Shown here: piece after piece, positions 19,501 through 28,267 of the stretch | How positions within the stretch are numbered: the first letter of the stretch is position 1 | Layout of the letters: each line of letters opens with the position of its first letter | DNA from: Verrucomicrobiales bacterium | GTDB taxonomy: Bacteria; Verrucomicrobiota; Verrucomicrobiia; Limisphaerales; UBA9464 | Direction of reading: 5' to 3' | NCBI GenBank assembly: GCA_016793645.1 | Contig: JAEUHD010000022.1 | Location: forward strand, 1-46,540 | Length of the DNA: 46,540 nt | Translations under genes and position numbers: made by a program | Notes under the pieces: model-generated | Told to the model about the DNA's origin: nothing | The model's database searches: none | Seen by the model: the letters and a program-made list of their open reading frames with translations, nothing else

Positions 19501-20018
19501 AGGCCGAAGACGCGCAAGTCCTCGCCCGGCGTGGCTTCCAATCGTTGCGACCCCCGCGCCCACCAGGGTTGAGGCCCGTTGACCAGCACCGTTTGCCGTC
19601 GCCCTTCCGCCTCAACCTGCAAAGCGAACACCCCGGGATCCGCCTCGCGGGGAAGGAGGACCTTCAACGCCCGTTCGCGCGGTTGAATTGGAGAGAGTTC
19701 GTCGCGGCTATCCGCAAGGGTTTCGGTACCTGATGCTGACGCGCCGGGTCCACGGGGTGCGTCATCGGAAAGGCGCTGCACCGTCACTTGGGCGGCGCTG
19801 AGGGCGTCTCCGTAGAGCAGAACGGTCTGACCGGGTTTGACCGGTTGCGAGTGCCAGATCACCAGCGGTGTCCCCAGGTCGGCGGCTCCGGCCACCGCGG
19901 CAAGACCGATGGCCGGGAGCAAAGGGGCGAGGCGCATCCACCCTGAGCGCTCGAAGAAACCCCGTCTCCGCAACCCAGGCAGGGTCTCGAAGATGGTGGG
20001 GAGGAATTGCCGGTTCAT
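16542..20018 (-). CDS. Secreted pectate-lyase-like right-handed beta-helix protein
   Basis: 1158 residues. The ATG at 20018 overlaps the nitrilase stop as ATGA, which decides the start. The N-terminus has an RRRGFF motif followed by a hydrophobic stretch (LAPLLPAIGLAAVAGA), so Tat or Sec export is likely. Residues about 265-330 contain FNVLHYGACGDGVADDTGPV and GGGVVWFPSGQYRFNRPL, the signature opening of the pectate lyase 3/GH28-like beta helix. Helix turns continue to about residue 780 (VEDCDIYSGGFP, LRGNDVRGGKILL). The last 300 residues are beta-sandwich-like. It probably cleaves or binds acidic polysaccharide outside the cell. The neighbouring dehydrogenase and MFS transporter suggest that the released acid sugar is imported. 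The substrate cannot be read from sequence. Confidence 0.82.
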   Translation of the reverse strand: MNRQFLPTIFETLPGLRRRGFFERSGWMRLAPLLPAIGLAAVAGAADLGTPLVIWHSQPVKPGQTVLLYGDALSAAQVTVQRLSDDAPRGPGASASGTETLADSRDELSPIQPRERALKVLLPREADPGVFALQVEAEGRRQTVLVNGPQPWWARGSQRLEATPGEDLRVFGLGLGWAGVHEALAGLPPGSPRTRLALRGSRDVELAVQEADLYSVRASLPADLPPGDYEVWVHNGCGGPQAWARCREPLRVQHAVPWPEREFNVLHYGACGDGVADDTGPVQRALDEAGSTGGGVVWFPSGQYRFNRPLRIPRRVLMRGTSPEATLLYWSNRHFARLRGILHGEAQFGVEDLTIWYVGAERGIENMAEVEGKPLYSPANRPPWWQEGDIVLRRLVIRWSPYAARPGWGQLSDTIEITRQLNFESLDAAGTGAAVWLCGRDIRVEDCDIYSGGFPLLLAFMSDGSLVRNNRLHTGRGGLVWAQRGRKVIWENNQMLGADNMSRAGWSTKAHPYYDQVYFRGNTVAFAQSADYEIVGSDGASPVYYGGVTSAAGTAVQLNKPVRSWPFEPEGHLAFVMAGRGKGQARTIVRGTTNSIEIDHPWTVPLDSTSLLGINHSLRQWLMVGNRIADGDSMQMYGLNHEVVFAENRLERVGGSSEAALRFLAFQHTSDGPEAAEPSFFSQMLANRLVAPRLDMRRFESGTAAIELSGGDVDSLGQAETPCLMNAAVLRGNDVRGGKILLSVGSQLPFRAEDILIEDNRITDAPEGLDIGARTAGVLLRRNQLRGVRRPLVGAGIDAAWIEPGRRVEYWFEALEGVLGRLSKRPVADLRPFREQAAQLGSVAESDPRWLELKRAVAQTVTRSLPPPHNPDLAEVLFGIRFRTSAAAGLNEALNQGAGGDAEWHVNVEHRGIVAATIRVTPQGSHGWRIESGAASAGPQSNTTVRLPVRVPVGARGTFGFPALVQVTVADATVAWQETLPAGLGEVRDWLVIGPEIAGTTVDASLLTHRIQQRRWDQPVRFGETEKSWKRVQGFSPLAFEKCLPAPTRPPAGTTGAVAAAAIHADAGVWVEWTAGLGGPGSRRELQFFLDGKELFDLRLGRETWSPKRLPMFLSQGRHVILVVAQTRDQLPEVSLSLRELDDNGGGRVRPVAPWAGE

Positions 20019-20926
20019 GCGGGGGTGTTGAGGGAGAGCCAATTTCGAAAGGTGCGATCGACACGGAGGGCACGCCGGCGCATCTCAGGGATGATCCGCC
20101 GCCAGTGCGGGGCCAGGAACCGGGGATGGTCCAGACTGTCCAGCGCATACTTCCGTGTGGCGTGCGACATTGTGAGTGTCTCCACAATGACCTGCTCGCG
20201 ACGATTGTCGGCGAGTTGGAGAATTGAGCCGTCGGGCGCGACAATCTTCGAATCGCCCGCCGACCATTTGCCGCCGCCCTGCGGTCCCACGGAATTGGCG
20301 AAGACGTAGTAGATGGCGTTCTCGAAGGCGCGGACCGGGATGCCGTCCCGACCCCGGCGTTTCGCCCGGGAGACGGGGAGCGCATCCATGCCGGCGTTCG
20401 GATGAAAGACAATCCGGGCGCCGGCCATGACGGGCAGTCGGACCAGTTCCGGGTAGCGGCGCTCGTGGCAGAGGATGGCCGTCGCCGGAACGCCATCGAT
20501 TGAGAACAGGGAGAGGCCATCGCCGGGCGTGAACCATCGGCGATCCGCCTCCACGAGCTGGCACTTGGCGTAGGTGTGGAGGAGACGCCCGCGTCGGTCG
20601 AACACGGCCAGTGCGTTGAAGAGTTTTTGCCCGGCGAAGATCGGGCTGCCGACGAGCAGATTGATCCCCTGACTGGCGGCGATGGCGGCGACCGATCGAA
20701 GCGCCTGGCGGATGGTGTCCGGCCTCAGCGCCCCGAAGTCGCACGCGTAGCCGGTGGTGGCGCATTCCGGGAACAGCACGGCGTCCGCGCCGGCCTCCGC
20801 CGCCTGCAGGGTGGCGCGCCGGATCTTCTCCAGATTGCCTTCGATCGAACCGGCGAAAATCATCTGAACCGCCGCGACGCGCAGGCGTTTTGGCTTTGAG
20901 TCTGAAGCCTGGAAGGATCGGTTCAT
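20015..20926 (-). CDS. Carbon-nitrogen hydrolase (nitrilase superfamily)
   Basis: 303 residues, starting at the ATG at 20926 that overlaps the MFS stop (ATGA) and ending in another ATGA overlap with the beta-helix gene. All three catalytic residues of the nitrilase fold are visible: Glu54 in LFPECATTG, Lys121 in YAKCQLVEADRR and Cys153 in AILCHERRYPE. The length fits amidase/N-carbamoylase-type members. Substrates in this superfamily range from amides to nitriles and N-carbamoyl compounds, so the exact reaction is not determined. In this cluster it may remove an amide or N-acyl group from a degradation product. The frame runs open upstream to 21361, but that extension overlaps the MFS gene and has no homology-like content. 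Confidence 0.88.
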   Translation of the reverse strand: MNRSFQASDSKPKRLRVAAVQMIFAGSIEGNLEKIRRATLQAAEAGADAVLFPECATTGYACDFGALRPDTIRQALRSVAAIAASQGINLLVGSPIFAGQKLFNALAVFDRRGRLLHTYAKCQLVEADRRWFTPGDGLSLFSIDGVPATAILCHERRYPELVRLPVMAGARIVFHPNAGMDALPVSRAKRRGRDGIPVRAFENAIYYVFANSVGPQGGGKWSAGDSKIVAPDGSILQLADNRREQVIVETLTMSHATRKYALDSLDHPRFLAPHWRRIIPEMRRRALRVDRTFRNWLSLNTPA

Positions 20927-22173
20927 GCGTTGAGTTCCCGGTCCGGGGTGTCCGGCGCGAACCAGATGGCGATCATGCCGAGGGCATAGATCATCGCGCA
21001 GAGGGTGCCAACGCGGGCATAGTCGCCGCCGAGCGCGGAAAAGAGAAGACCGGCGAGCAGCACGCCCGCGGCGGTGGCAAAGCGGCCCGAGTTGTAGGCC
21101 AGACCGCTGCCCGTGGCCCGGACCCGCGTGGGAAACAGCTCCGGCAAGTAGAGCGCCAGCCAGCCGAAGAAGAGCGTGGACGCGCAGCCCTGCGCGAACA
21201 CCACCGCGGGAAATCCCGGCCGCAGCGGCGCCGTAAGCCGGAACAGGGCCAGCGTCAGCGCCAGCGCGCCGAGGCTGATGAGGAAATAGCTGCGACGACG
21301 ACCCAGCCAGGCCGCGAGCTGTGCTCCGGCAAAGCTGCCGATCACCGCGCCCAGCGCCCACCAGCCCTGCGTGGCCGCCTTGTAGCCGACGTGGCTGCGG
21401 CCCGCGACCTCATCGGCCCACGGAATCACCCACTTGCTCGCCGACCAGGCGCCCACCATCGGAATGGCACTGACCGCGATGCCCACCAGCGTGAAGCGAA
21501 TCAGGCCTGAGGAAAACAGTTCGCGCAGCGGCGTGGACGGATCCCGGGCCGCGTCGCGGGAGTCCAGCCAGCGTGGCGACTCCGGGAGCACGACGAGCAC
21601 GAGCAGACCCAGCAGGGCCGGGGCGCCCGCCAGTTGAAAAATCCAGCGCCACGAGTCCGGTGTCACCGGCCAGGCACGCGCCAGTTGCGAGAGCATGAGG
21701 ATGCCGGCATTCAATCCGGCCATCATCGCGCCGGACACGAGCGGACGTCTCGCCCCAGGCCAGCATTCCGAGACCAGCGCGATGCCATTCGGCCACAGCC
21801 CGCCGACCCCGAGCCCGACGAGGAAACGCAGCACGAGCATCTGCTTCTGCGTCTCCACCCATGCGCCGAGCGCGGCGAAGGCCGAGTAAAACAGGATGCT
21901 CACGCCCATCGCCCGTGCCCGTCCAATGCGGTCCCCCAGACTGCCGAGAAGGATGCCCCCGATGGCCGCGCCCAGCATCAGCGCCGCCGTGAAGCGCGCA
22001 AACCAGTCGCCACCGAGCATCGGTGTAAACTCCGCGCCCAGCAGGCTCCTGGATACTGAGAGCGAAGCCACGGGCATGAGGCCGAGCTCCACGCCATCGA
22101 AGACCAGGGCAAGGAAGCACACGACCAGCACAAGCCGTCGTTGTGCGGGAGGGAGCTCGCGGGTCCGGCTCAT
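20923..22173 (-). CDS. MFS transporter (sugar-acid or aromatic-acid type)
   Basis: 416 residues from the ATG at 22173, which overlaps the dehydrogenase stop as ATGA. About 12 hydrophobic segments are visible. The loop 2-3 motif appears as GSLGDRIGRARAMG, the helix 4 region has RFLVGLGVGGLWPNGIAL, and LPELFPTRVRATGSG is the late-loop signature of the sugar/aromatic acid:H+ symporter group. The first helix carries VVCFLALVFDGVELGL, where the Asp resembles the DG(Y/F)D motif of aromatic-acid:H+ symporters. It should import a small acidic substrate across the inner membrane. Position between a dehydrogenase and a hydrolase supports a catabolic role. Confidence 0.88.
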   Translation of the reverse strand: MSRTRELPPAQRRLVLVVCFLALVFDGVELGLMPVASLSVSRSLLGAEFTPMLGGDWFARFTAALMLGAAIGGILLGSLGDRIGRARAMGVSILFYSAFAALGAWVETQKQMLVLRFLVGLGVGGLWPNGIALVSECWPGARRPLVSGAMMAGLNAGILMLSQLARAWPVTPDSWRWIFQLAGAPALLGLLVLVVLPESPRWLDSRDAARDPSTPLRELFSSGLIRFTLVGIAVSAIPMVGAWSASKWVIPWADEVAGRSHVGYKAATQGWWALGAVIGSFAGAQLAAWLGRRRSYFLISLGALALTLALFRLTAPLRPGFPAVVFAQGCASTLFFGWLALYLPELFPTRVRATGSGLAYNSGRFATAAGVLLAGLLFSALGGDYARVGTLCAMIYALGMIAIWFAPDTPDRELNA

Positions 22174-23054
22174 GAGACGCTCCTCCGGATCACTTCGATG
22201 AGCGCGCTGTTGTCCTGTGCGCCGAGTCCCGCGCCTTCCGCCTGCTCCAGGAGGTGACAATGCGCCTCCGTCAGCGGCAGCCGCAGTCCGGCCGCCTCGC
22301 CGGCCTGCTGAACGAGCCGCACATCCTTCAGATGCTGGGAAAGCCGCGCCACCGGGCTGAAGTCGCGCGCGATCATCTTCCCGCCCTTGCTGTCCATGAT
22401 GCGGGACGCCGCCGCGCTGGATTGCAACACGTGCAGCGTTTGGGGGAGATCGAGTCCCATCGCCTCCGCCAGGGCCAGGCCCTCGGCCAGCGCCGCGCGA
22501 TTGAGGCCAAGGACGAGGTTCGTCACCAGTTTCATCCGGGCGCCATCACCGCTGGCACCCACATGAATCACCCGGCCGCCCAGCGCCGCAAAGAGACCGG
22601 CGCACCGAGCGAAATCCGCCGCCCCGCCCCCCACCATGCACAGGGCCTCCCCGCGTCGCAGTTGCTCGCTGCTGCCGGAGATGGTCGCATCCAGATACGC
22701 CACGCCGAGGAACCGCAGCCGCTCCGCAAACCGCACCGCATCCTCCGGCCGACCCGTCGTGGTATCGAGAATCAGCTGTCCCGGCCGCAACGCCGCGGCG
22801 GCTTCATTCAGCACCGAGTCCACCACCTGCGAGTCCGGCAAACTCAGCACCACGCACTCGCAGGAACGCAGCACCGCCGCCGCATTGTCCGCCGCCTCCG
22901 CTCCCGAGGCAGCCAGGCGGACGGCCTCAGAATCCCAGCCCCGCACCCGAAACCCCGCCGCCTGAAGACGCTCCGTGATGGCCGTGCCCATGAGACCCGT
23001 CCCGATCAGTCCGAGGGTGTTTCCGGCTGAGATCATGTGACTGCACGTTCTCAT
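22170..23054 (-). CDS. NAD(P)-dependent beta-hydroxyacid dehydrogenase (3-hydroxyisobutyrate dehydrogenase family)
   Basis: 294 residues from the ATG at 23054, chosen because GAGG stands five bases upstream; an in-frame ATG at 23036 is the alternative. The dinucleotide-binding loop GLIGTGLMG is at 15-23. LDATISGSS (121-129) is the substrate-binding segment, and Lys175 in GARMKLVTNLVLG is the expected catalytic lysine. Length is normal for the family, whose members oxidise 3-hydroxyisobutyrate, tartronate semialdehyde or related beta-hydroxyacids. It is the first gene of a run linked by ATGA overlaps to the MFS transporter, C-N hydrolase and beta-helix protein. A role in sugar-acid catabolism is therefore likely, with the exact substrate unknown. 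Confidence 0.88.
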   Translation of the reverse strand: MRTCSHMISAGNTLGLIGTGLMGTAITERLQAAGFRVRGWDSEAVRLAASGAEAADNAAAVLRSCECVVLSLPDSQVVDSVLNEAAAALRPGQLILDTTTGRPEDAVRFAERLRFLGVAYLDATISGSSEQLRRGEALCMVGGGAADFARCAGLFAALGGRVIHVGASGDGARMKLVTNLVLGLNRAALAEGLALAEAMGLDLPQTLHVLQSSAAASRIMDSKGGKMIARDFSPVARLSQHLKDVRLVQQAGEAAGLRLPLTEAHCHLLEQAEGAGLGAQDNSALIEVIRRSVS

Positions 23055-23671
23055 CACCACCTCGATCCGTCCATGCAAGAACTGCCTGCAAGCCGGCGAG
23101 GGCCGGCCTGTTGATGGCCAGGTCGGACGCCCTGGTCTTCTGGATGCGCTGCACCACCGAATCCATGCGGCGCAGGTCGTCGCTAACGGCGGCGGAGTCC
23201 GGAAGGATTTGACGCGAACGGCTCCGGGGCTGGCTCGACCCTGTCCGGATCTTCCATGAGCGCATCCGAGGTGCCTGCACTTGCAAGGAGTGCAGCGGAT
23301 CAAGAATGGGCCATCGGTTCGATCACGAAGTCCTTGGGATTGATCTTCTACCGGGCCTCCGTCGCTACGGCATCCCGGTCATTGCCCACGACGGAGCCGA
23401 ACTGGCCTCCGGTGTCGCCCATGACTGGCCCCCGCGCCCGATCATCAGCACCCGCCCAATGCCGGTGTGCGTCACGGGCTGTGGCTCGCTTCAGTCACCA
23501 CGGAAGGCGAACGACTCGCAACGACCCCGAATCGCGCATGTTCGCTCCGGGCGATGGACAATATGTAGAATGATTAGATGCGACCCCATTGACGCTCATT
23601 CGTGACACTGCCGAAACCGGGGATCAGCCCCTGCTGTTGGTTTGGCCCCGGCATGCAGGGCGGGGCGAGGT
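23055..23671. other. Intergenic region upstream of the catabolic operon
   Basis: About 617 bases. The open frames on either strand are short and carry no motif I can name. The plus-strand frame from 23306 begins MGHRFDHEVLGIDLLPGLRR and looks more protein-like than most, so a decayed gene is possible. The region ends with a REP-like half-repeat at 23575-23593 and should contain the promoter for the dehydrogenase-led operon. Confidence 0.4.
23575..23593 (+). repeat. REP-like half-repeat related to the RAYT ends
   Basis: The 19 bases TAGATGCGACCCCATTGAC match 17 of 19 positions of the outer part of the RAYT inverted repeat at 37727-37745. The inner part (CAATTGTC) is not preserved. It lies in an intergenic gap, as expected for a dispersed REP sequence mobilised by a RAYT. 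Confidence 0.6.
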
Positions 23672-26600
23672 TCAATTGAAGGCCGGCATCCAGCGGAAGA
23701 ATCGGGCGTCAGGGTCCTCGGACCATTGAAGGTCGAGATGCTCGGCATCCACCGCCGGGTGGACATCCACCGGGGACCAGATTCTCAGATCCTCGGATAC
23801 TTCCAATTGCCAGTCTTCGGTCGTGTCGGGCAGGGGTATTCGCATGGGAACAACCAGTCCTTCGGTTGCCAAGGGTTGGTCAGTCCCGTCGCCCCGAAAC
23901 CCAAGGAGCTTCGAGTTCGGGTTCAACCCGATCCTCCTCGGCACCAACGGTCCGACCGCCAGAGACAATGGGGGACTCGCGGGGAGTCGCCGTCCAAGCG
24001 CCAACATCCACGCGCTCCCGGGCGCACGCGACGGAAGCTTGAGGCTTGTGGAGGTGAGATCGCCAACGGTCTGAAACACCGCGTCCGTCAGCGGGCTCCA
24101 ACCCGCTTCGGTTCCGATCCAGACGGTCGCTGCCTCGCTTTGCGACGGGTACCAAAGCTGGATGGATTCGGAGCTGCCCGTTCCGCCGGACAGGACAAAA
24201 TGCACAGCGCCGGGCCAGACTCGGCTTGTGGCGCCCAAGGCGGTCACGTCCCTGGGACGAAGTCCCACAACCTCGGAAAGGCTTCGTCCGGGGGGGGCGG
24301 CGACCGTAATCCAGCGCCCGGTTTCCGGAATCTCCGCGGAAGCCACGTTGGGTTGAAGCTCATCCATCACCCCATCCGCGTTGCGATCCCCCTCGCCGGG
24401 TACGCTGCGGAACTCCCCCGGCGAGGTGCGGGGTGTCGTTGGACTGTCCACGGGAACACGCCGCTCGAGCGCGTCAGGAATGCCGTCACCGTCGCTGTCG
24501 AGTCCGGAGACGACGGTCAGGGGCGGCGAGAACTCGGAGGTTCCACCGCTCGATGTTGCGAGTGCCGTCAACTGAGTTCCCACCGGCTGCACCGTGACGG
24601 GGACGAGATAGCGATCTCTTGGCCGGCTTCGCGTGAGAATGTTCGTCGTGGCGAGCAGAACATCGCCGCCGCCTCCCGCATAGCGGAGGAGGGCAATGCG
24701 AATATTGGCTGCCGCGGCGAAGCTCGAAAGGTCCAGAACGACTTCGGTCGCACCGTTCCGATTGAATGCGCCCACCAGGAGAGGCCAGTTCTGCAGGCCA
24801 TTCGGCCCCTGATCGGCGTCGCCAGAATCGTTTGGTGTGCGTGGATTCGACAGAAGGATGTTTGCGGGGAGGAAGTTGTTGTAGACCAGGTTGCCATCCA
24901 GCGGCAGTCCGGGCACCCCGGGCTTCATCTGGGAGAGATTGATTCCCGGTCCTGCATTGTTGGCCACGGTGTTGGCTTGGCCGGAACCCAGGCCACCGAT
25001 GACAACGACGGGTTCCCCGACCACGGAAATCCCTTCCTTGGAGTTGGGCACGGGGATGGCCCCATCTCCGCTGAAACCAATGCGGTTGCCCTGGATGACA
25101 TGCGCTGTGCCGGACGCTGCGTCCACGAGGATGCCCTGACCCAGGTTGCCGCTGATCACGTTCCTCGCACCTGCAGTGGCGCTGCCCACCAAGGTTCCCG
25201 TGGCGGAATGAGAGAGGAGCACTCCGGCTCCGTCCTTGATTCGGAAGGTGGCGCCGTTGGGTGCGGGACGAAGCCCTGAAGCATCGAGCCCGATCCAGTT
25301 TCCCTGAATGACTGTTCCTGCGGCCACGCGAGGCGAGGGGTCATCGGATGGCTTTTTGAACTTCAGGTTCTCCGGGCGTCCCACGAGCACTCCGACCGCG
25401 AGATTGCGAGCGATGATATTCCGTTGGCCCGGGGACGTTCCGCCAATGCGGTTGTTCGCGCCATCCCAGATGGCGACGCCCACCTCATTTCCCGCCGGGG
25501 AGGCGCCATCGGCGGCCAGGCCGATCCAGTTTCCCTCCACTGAATTGTCGTGGGCGTCGAACGCGATGACCACCCCCGCTTGTTCACCGCTCGAAATGAG
25601 ATTCCGGCTCGAGGGTGAGGAGCCTCCGATTCGATTGTGGTGGGCCCCGCCGGCGAGAGCGATCCCGAAGCCGTTCCACTGGCTGACGTCGACTTGGAAT
25701 CCGTCCAGCCCAAGGCCGAACCAGTTTCCGACCACTTCGTTCTCCGATGCCTGGGCGCCGAAGATGAAGACCGCCGAATACAGGCTTCCGGAAAAGTAGT
25801 TCCGCGCGGTCGGCACCGTACCGCCGACCCGGCAGGCCGCGGCATTCCAAAGGATCACCGCATTCGCCGGGCCGTTCCTGCTGAATCCGCGACCATCGAA
25901 CGATCCAAACCGATTCCCCTCAATCGCCACGTCGCGGGTTGGCTCGCCGGCCGGGCCGTTCGTGACGAGAATACCAACGCCCGGTGGGGAATCGCCGAAT
26001 GGGCCGGGTGGACCGGAGCTGCGGAACTCATTGCCGTCGTTGGGGCCGATGCCTCCGATCTGCTGTCCGCTGGCGGAAATCCGGATTCCGAGAGCTCCAT
26101 TGCCTGAAGGCTCGCCGTTGGCCTTCCAACCGAATCGGGACGCCTGCACCGTGTTATGGCCGGAGCGAAGCCAGACGATCGCGGAGGGATGGGAGGCGCT
26201 GAAGTCATGAAAGCATAATCCGTTGATCGTCACGTCTCCCCTGAGCTCCAGCGCAGCCGAGTCCGGCCTCGAGGATGAATAGGTCCGGCCCGAGATTCCG
26301 ACACGCCCCCCCTTCGGCTGGCTTCGCCCTCGGATCTCGCCGCCGTCGCTCATTGGAGGCAAGGGTTTGGTGAGGCGGATGACCGGACCGTCGGGAGGCG
26401 CCGGATTCAGGGGCAGGTCGAAATTGATGACGTCGCGGTTCGCGATGCTGTTTGCGGTCTCGATCGCGGCCCGGAGCGTCGTCTGCCGTCCTGGCTTTGA
26501 GGAGTCCACGTCCGCACAGCCGTCGGAGGGATCGATGGCGGACTCATCGCTGGACATGTTCACGACAAGGTTCGGGCGGACCACAGTGATCGGAAACGGC

Positions 26601-28159
26601 GCGGTGCCCTCGGCCGCAAGGGGAACGGGCCCCATCGTCCCTCTGAACTGGCCCTTCAAGACCGCCTGGCCGACACGGGCCGCGCGGAAGGGCCAGGTGA
26701 ACGTTGTGACGCCGTTGGGTCTGATGGTTTGCGGCGTGCCAGGGCTGGCCGCGGCCAATGACCGGACGACGCCCTGGACTCCGTTGGTTGGCGGCGAGAC
26801 CGGGACGACGCCGGTGATCGCCACCGCCGAGGTGTTGCTCACCGTCGCGATGACCTGGAAGTCGTCACAGAGGGAGAACTGGTTGGTGGGCTCCTGGGAG
26901 GGCCGGATTTCGAACGTGACCCGCAACGGGCTGCGCAGGTCCAGCGTGTAGAACCCGCCGAAGTAGGCGGGCGCTCCCACCAGCAGCAGGCCGTCCGCCG
27001 ATGAGGCGAGTGCCCGCCAGCCGATGCCGCCCTCCTGCCGCACCGGGAATTCGACCGCGGGCGGGTCATAGTCGGCCCGCCAGGTCGCACCGGAATCGGT
27101 CGAAACATAGATTTGTCCGCGTGGGGCGGACGATGCAGCCAGGAGCCGACTGCCATCCGCGGACGTCGCGACCGCCGCCCAGCCAGGATTCGCCGGCGTG
27201 TTCCGCTTGACCCAGGAAGTCCCGCCGTCCGCGGAGGTGAAAATTCCCGCCGCCGCATCCGTCGCGACCAGTTTCTCTCCGTTTGCAGAGGCGGCGATCG
27301 CGGTGACTCCGGAGCCGGAGATCGGCGACCGATGCCAGGTTGTGCCGGAATCATCGGATCGGTACAGCGCGACGCCGTTGAAATTGGGGCCGGCGGTGAG
27401 GTCGACTCCGTTGATGATCCACCGGTTCCCATCACCGGACACCGTCAAGCGTCGCCAGAGGTTGGTGGTCGGAAGTACCCCCTGGGTGAAGCGCCAGCTG
27501 ACCCCGGCGTTGGTGGAGAGCAGGGTGGCCACGGAGTTCCATCGACCGACGGCGCGGCCAACGGCTGCGAGGGCGCGTCCATCGGAGGAGGAAGCAACGG
27601 CACCCCACTCGACCGGGACGGGTGCGGCGATCGGCCCCGTCCACGTTGCCCCGGCTTTGGCCGAGAAGAAGATGCCGGCGGCCAGCGGGAGGTTGCCGCC
27701 CCTGTTCAGCGCGAGCAGCGCCTGGCCATCGGTGGAGGAAGCCACGGAGGTCCAAACCCCGAGGGGCGCGGTCGTCGCGTTCCATGTCACGCCCGCGTCG
27801 GCAGAGGTGAAGATCGGACCGGGGCAGCATGCGCTTGCAACAAGGCGTTCCCCGTCGGCCGAGGAGGCTACGGCCTCAAAGGCCCAGACGCTGCCATCGG
27901 GCGCAGGCTCCTGGTCATCCTCTTCCGGCACAAAATGGGCGGTCCAATTCTGTCCAAGGCTGAGCAAGGGCAACAGTCCCAGTCCGAGCGTGACGCACAA
28001 GGCGCGAAAGGAGGTGGGAGATGAGAGCCGTCTGCCGAAGGCGGCTGAAATCCCCATTCGCTGTGTGAAGCCGAAGAGAAATCGCTTTTTCAAGGGGTTC
28101 TGCAAGGGGCTCAACTCTTCAAGGCGCGGTAGTTTGGCCGTCCATGTGGAGTCATTCAA
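23672..28159 (-). CDS. Giant secreted BNR-repeat and right-handed beta-helix protein
   Basis: 1495 residues. A hydrophobic export segment lies at about 52-70 (ALCVTLGLGLLPLLSLGQ); the ATG at 28057 would place it as a standard signal peptide, so the true start may be there. Residues about 90-410 contain repeated BNR/photosystem-II-assembly-like units (FTSADAGVTW, YRSDDSGTTWH, YVSTDSGATWR). Residues about 530-1150 are a right-handed beta helix opening with TTLRAAIETANSIAN and many NxIGG/GNWIG turns. DSDGDGIPDALERR near 1240 is a calcium-binding thrombospondin-3-like motif. The C-terminus ends VSEDLRIWSPVDV...FFRW, a tail I associate with exported verrucomicrobial proteins. It is probably a surface or secreted adhesin-like or polysaccharide-binding protein. 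No catalytic site is obvious. Confidence 0.82.
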   Translation of the reverse strand: MNDSTWTAKLPRLEELSPLQNPLKKRFLFGFTQRMGISAAFGRRLSSPTSFRALCVTLGLGLLPLLSLGQNWTAHFVPEEDDQEPAPDGSVWAFEAVASSADGERLVASACCPGPIFTSADAGVTWNATTAPLGVWTSVASSTDGQALLALNRGGNLPLAAGIFFSAKAGATWTGPIAAPVPVEWGAVASSSDGRALAAVGRAVGRWNSVATLLSTNAGVSWRFTQGVLPTTNLWRRLTVSGDGNRWIINGVDLTAGPNFNGVALYRSDDSGTTWHRSPISGSGVTAIAASANGEKLVATDAAAGIFTSADGGTSWVKRNTPANPGWAAVATSADGSRLLAASSAPRGQIYVSTDSGATWRADYDPPAVEFPVRQEGGIGWRALASSADGLLLVGAPAYFGGFYTLDLRSPLRVTFEIRPSQEPTNQFSLCDDFQVIATVSNTSAVAITGVVPVSPPTNGVQGVVRSLAAASPGTPQTIRPNGVTTFTWPFRAARVGQAVLKGQFRGTMGPVPLAAEGTAPFPITVVRPNLVVNMSSDESAIDPSDGCADVDSSKPGRQTTLRAAIETANSIANRDVINFDLPLNPAPPDGPVIRLTKPLPPMSDGGEIRGRSQPKGGRVGISGRTYSSSRPDSAALELRGDVTINGLCFHDFSASHPSAIVWLRSGHNTVQASRFGWKANGEPSGNGALGIRISASGQQIGGIGPNDGNEFRSSGPPGPFGDSPPGVGILVTNGPAGEPTRDVAIEGNRFGSFDGRGFSRNGPANAVILWNAAACRVGGTVPTARNYFSGSLYSAVFIFGAQASENEVVGNWFGLGLDGFQVDVSQWNGFGIALAGGAHHNRIGGSSPSSRNLISSGEQAGVVIAFDAHDNSVEGNWIGLAADGASPAGNEVGVAIWDGANNRIGGTSPGQRNIIARNLAVGVLVGRPENLKFKKPSDDPSPRVAAGTVIQGNWIGLDASGLRPAPNGATFRIKDGAGVLLSHSATGTLVGSATAGARNVISGNLGQGILVDAASGTAHVIQGNRIGFSGDGAIPVPNSKEGISVVGEPVVVIGGLGSGQANTVANNAGPGINLSQMKPGVPGLPLDGNLVYNNFLPANILLSNPRTPNDSGDADQGPNGLQNWPLLVGAFNRNGATEVVLDLSSFAAAANIRIALLRYAGGGGDVLLATTNILTRSRPRDRYLVPVTVQPVGTQLTALATSSGGTSEFSPPLTVVSGLDSDGDGIPDALERRVPVDSPTTPRTSPGEFRSVPGEGDRNADGVMDELQPNVASAEIPETGRWITVAAPPGRSLSEVVGLRPRDVTALGATSRVWPGAVHFVLSGGTGSSESIQLWYPSQSEAATVWIGTEAGWSPLTDAVFQTVGDLTSTSLKLPSRAPGSAWMLALGRRLPASPPLSLAVGPLVPRRIGLNPNSKLLGFRGDGTDQPLATEGLVVPMRIPLPDTTEDWQLEVSEDLRIWSPVDVHPAVDAEHLDLQWSEDPDARFFRWMPAFN

Positions 28160-28267
28160 GACGAAGTGCGGCAGCGACTGTCACCAGGCAGATAGTTGGT
28201 CGGTTCTCGGGGATGGAAACGCAACGGAGTTGGCGGGGTATCCGCGGTTCCTTGTTCGGAAGGCGGA

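Noticed and set aside
20015..21361. 448-residue frame as a longer nitrilase
   Set aside because: The extra N-terminal part is Arg/Ala/Gly-rich and covers the MFS gene; the ATG at 20926 in the ATGA overlap is the natural start.
27113..28024. 303-residue plus-strand frame opposite the giant secreted protein
   Set aside because: Gly/Arg-rich shadow with no motif; only the final part of the overlapping plus frame (28268-28451) has real similarity, to a RAYT.
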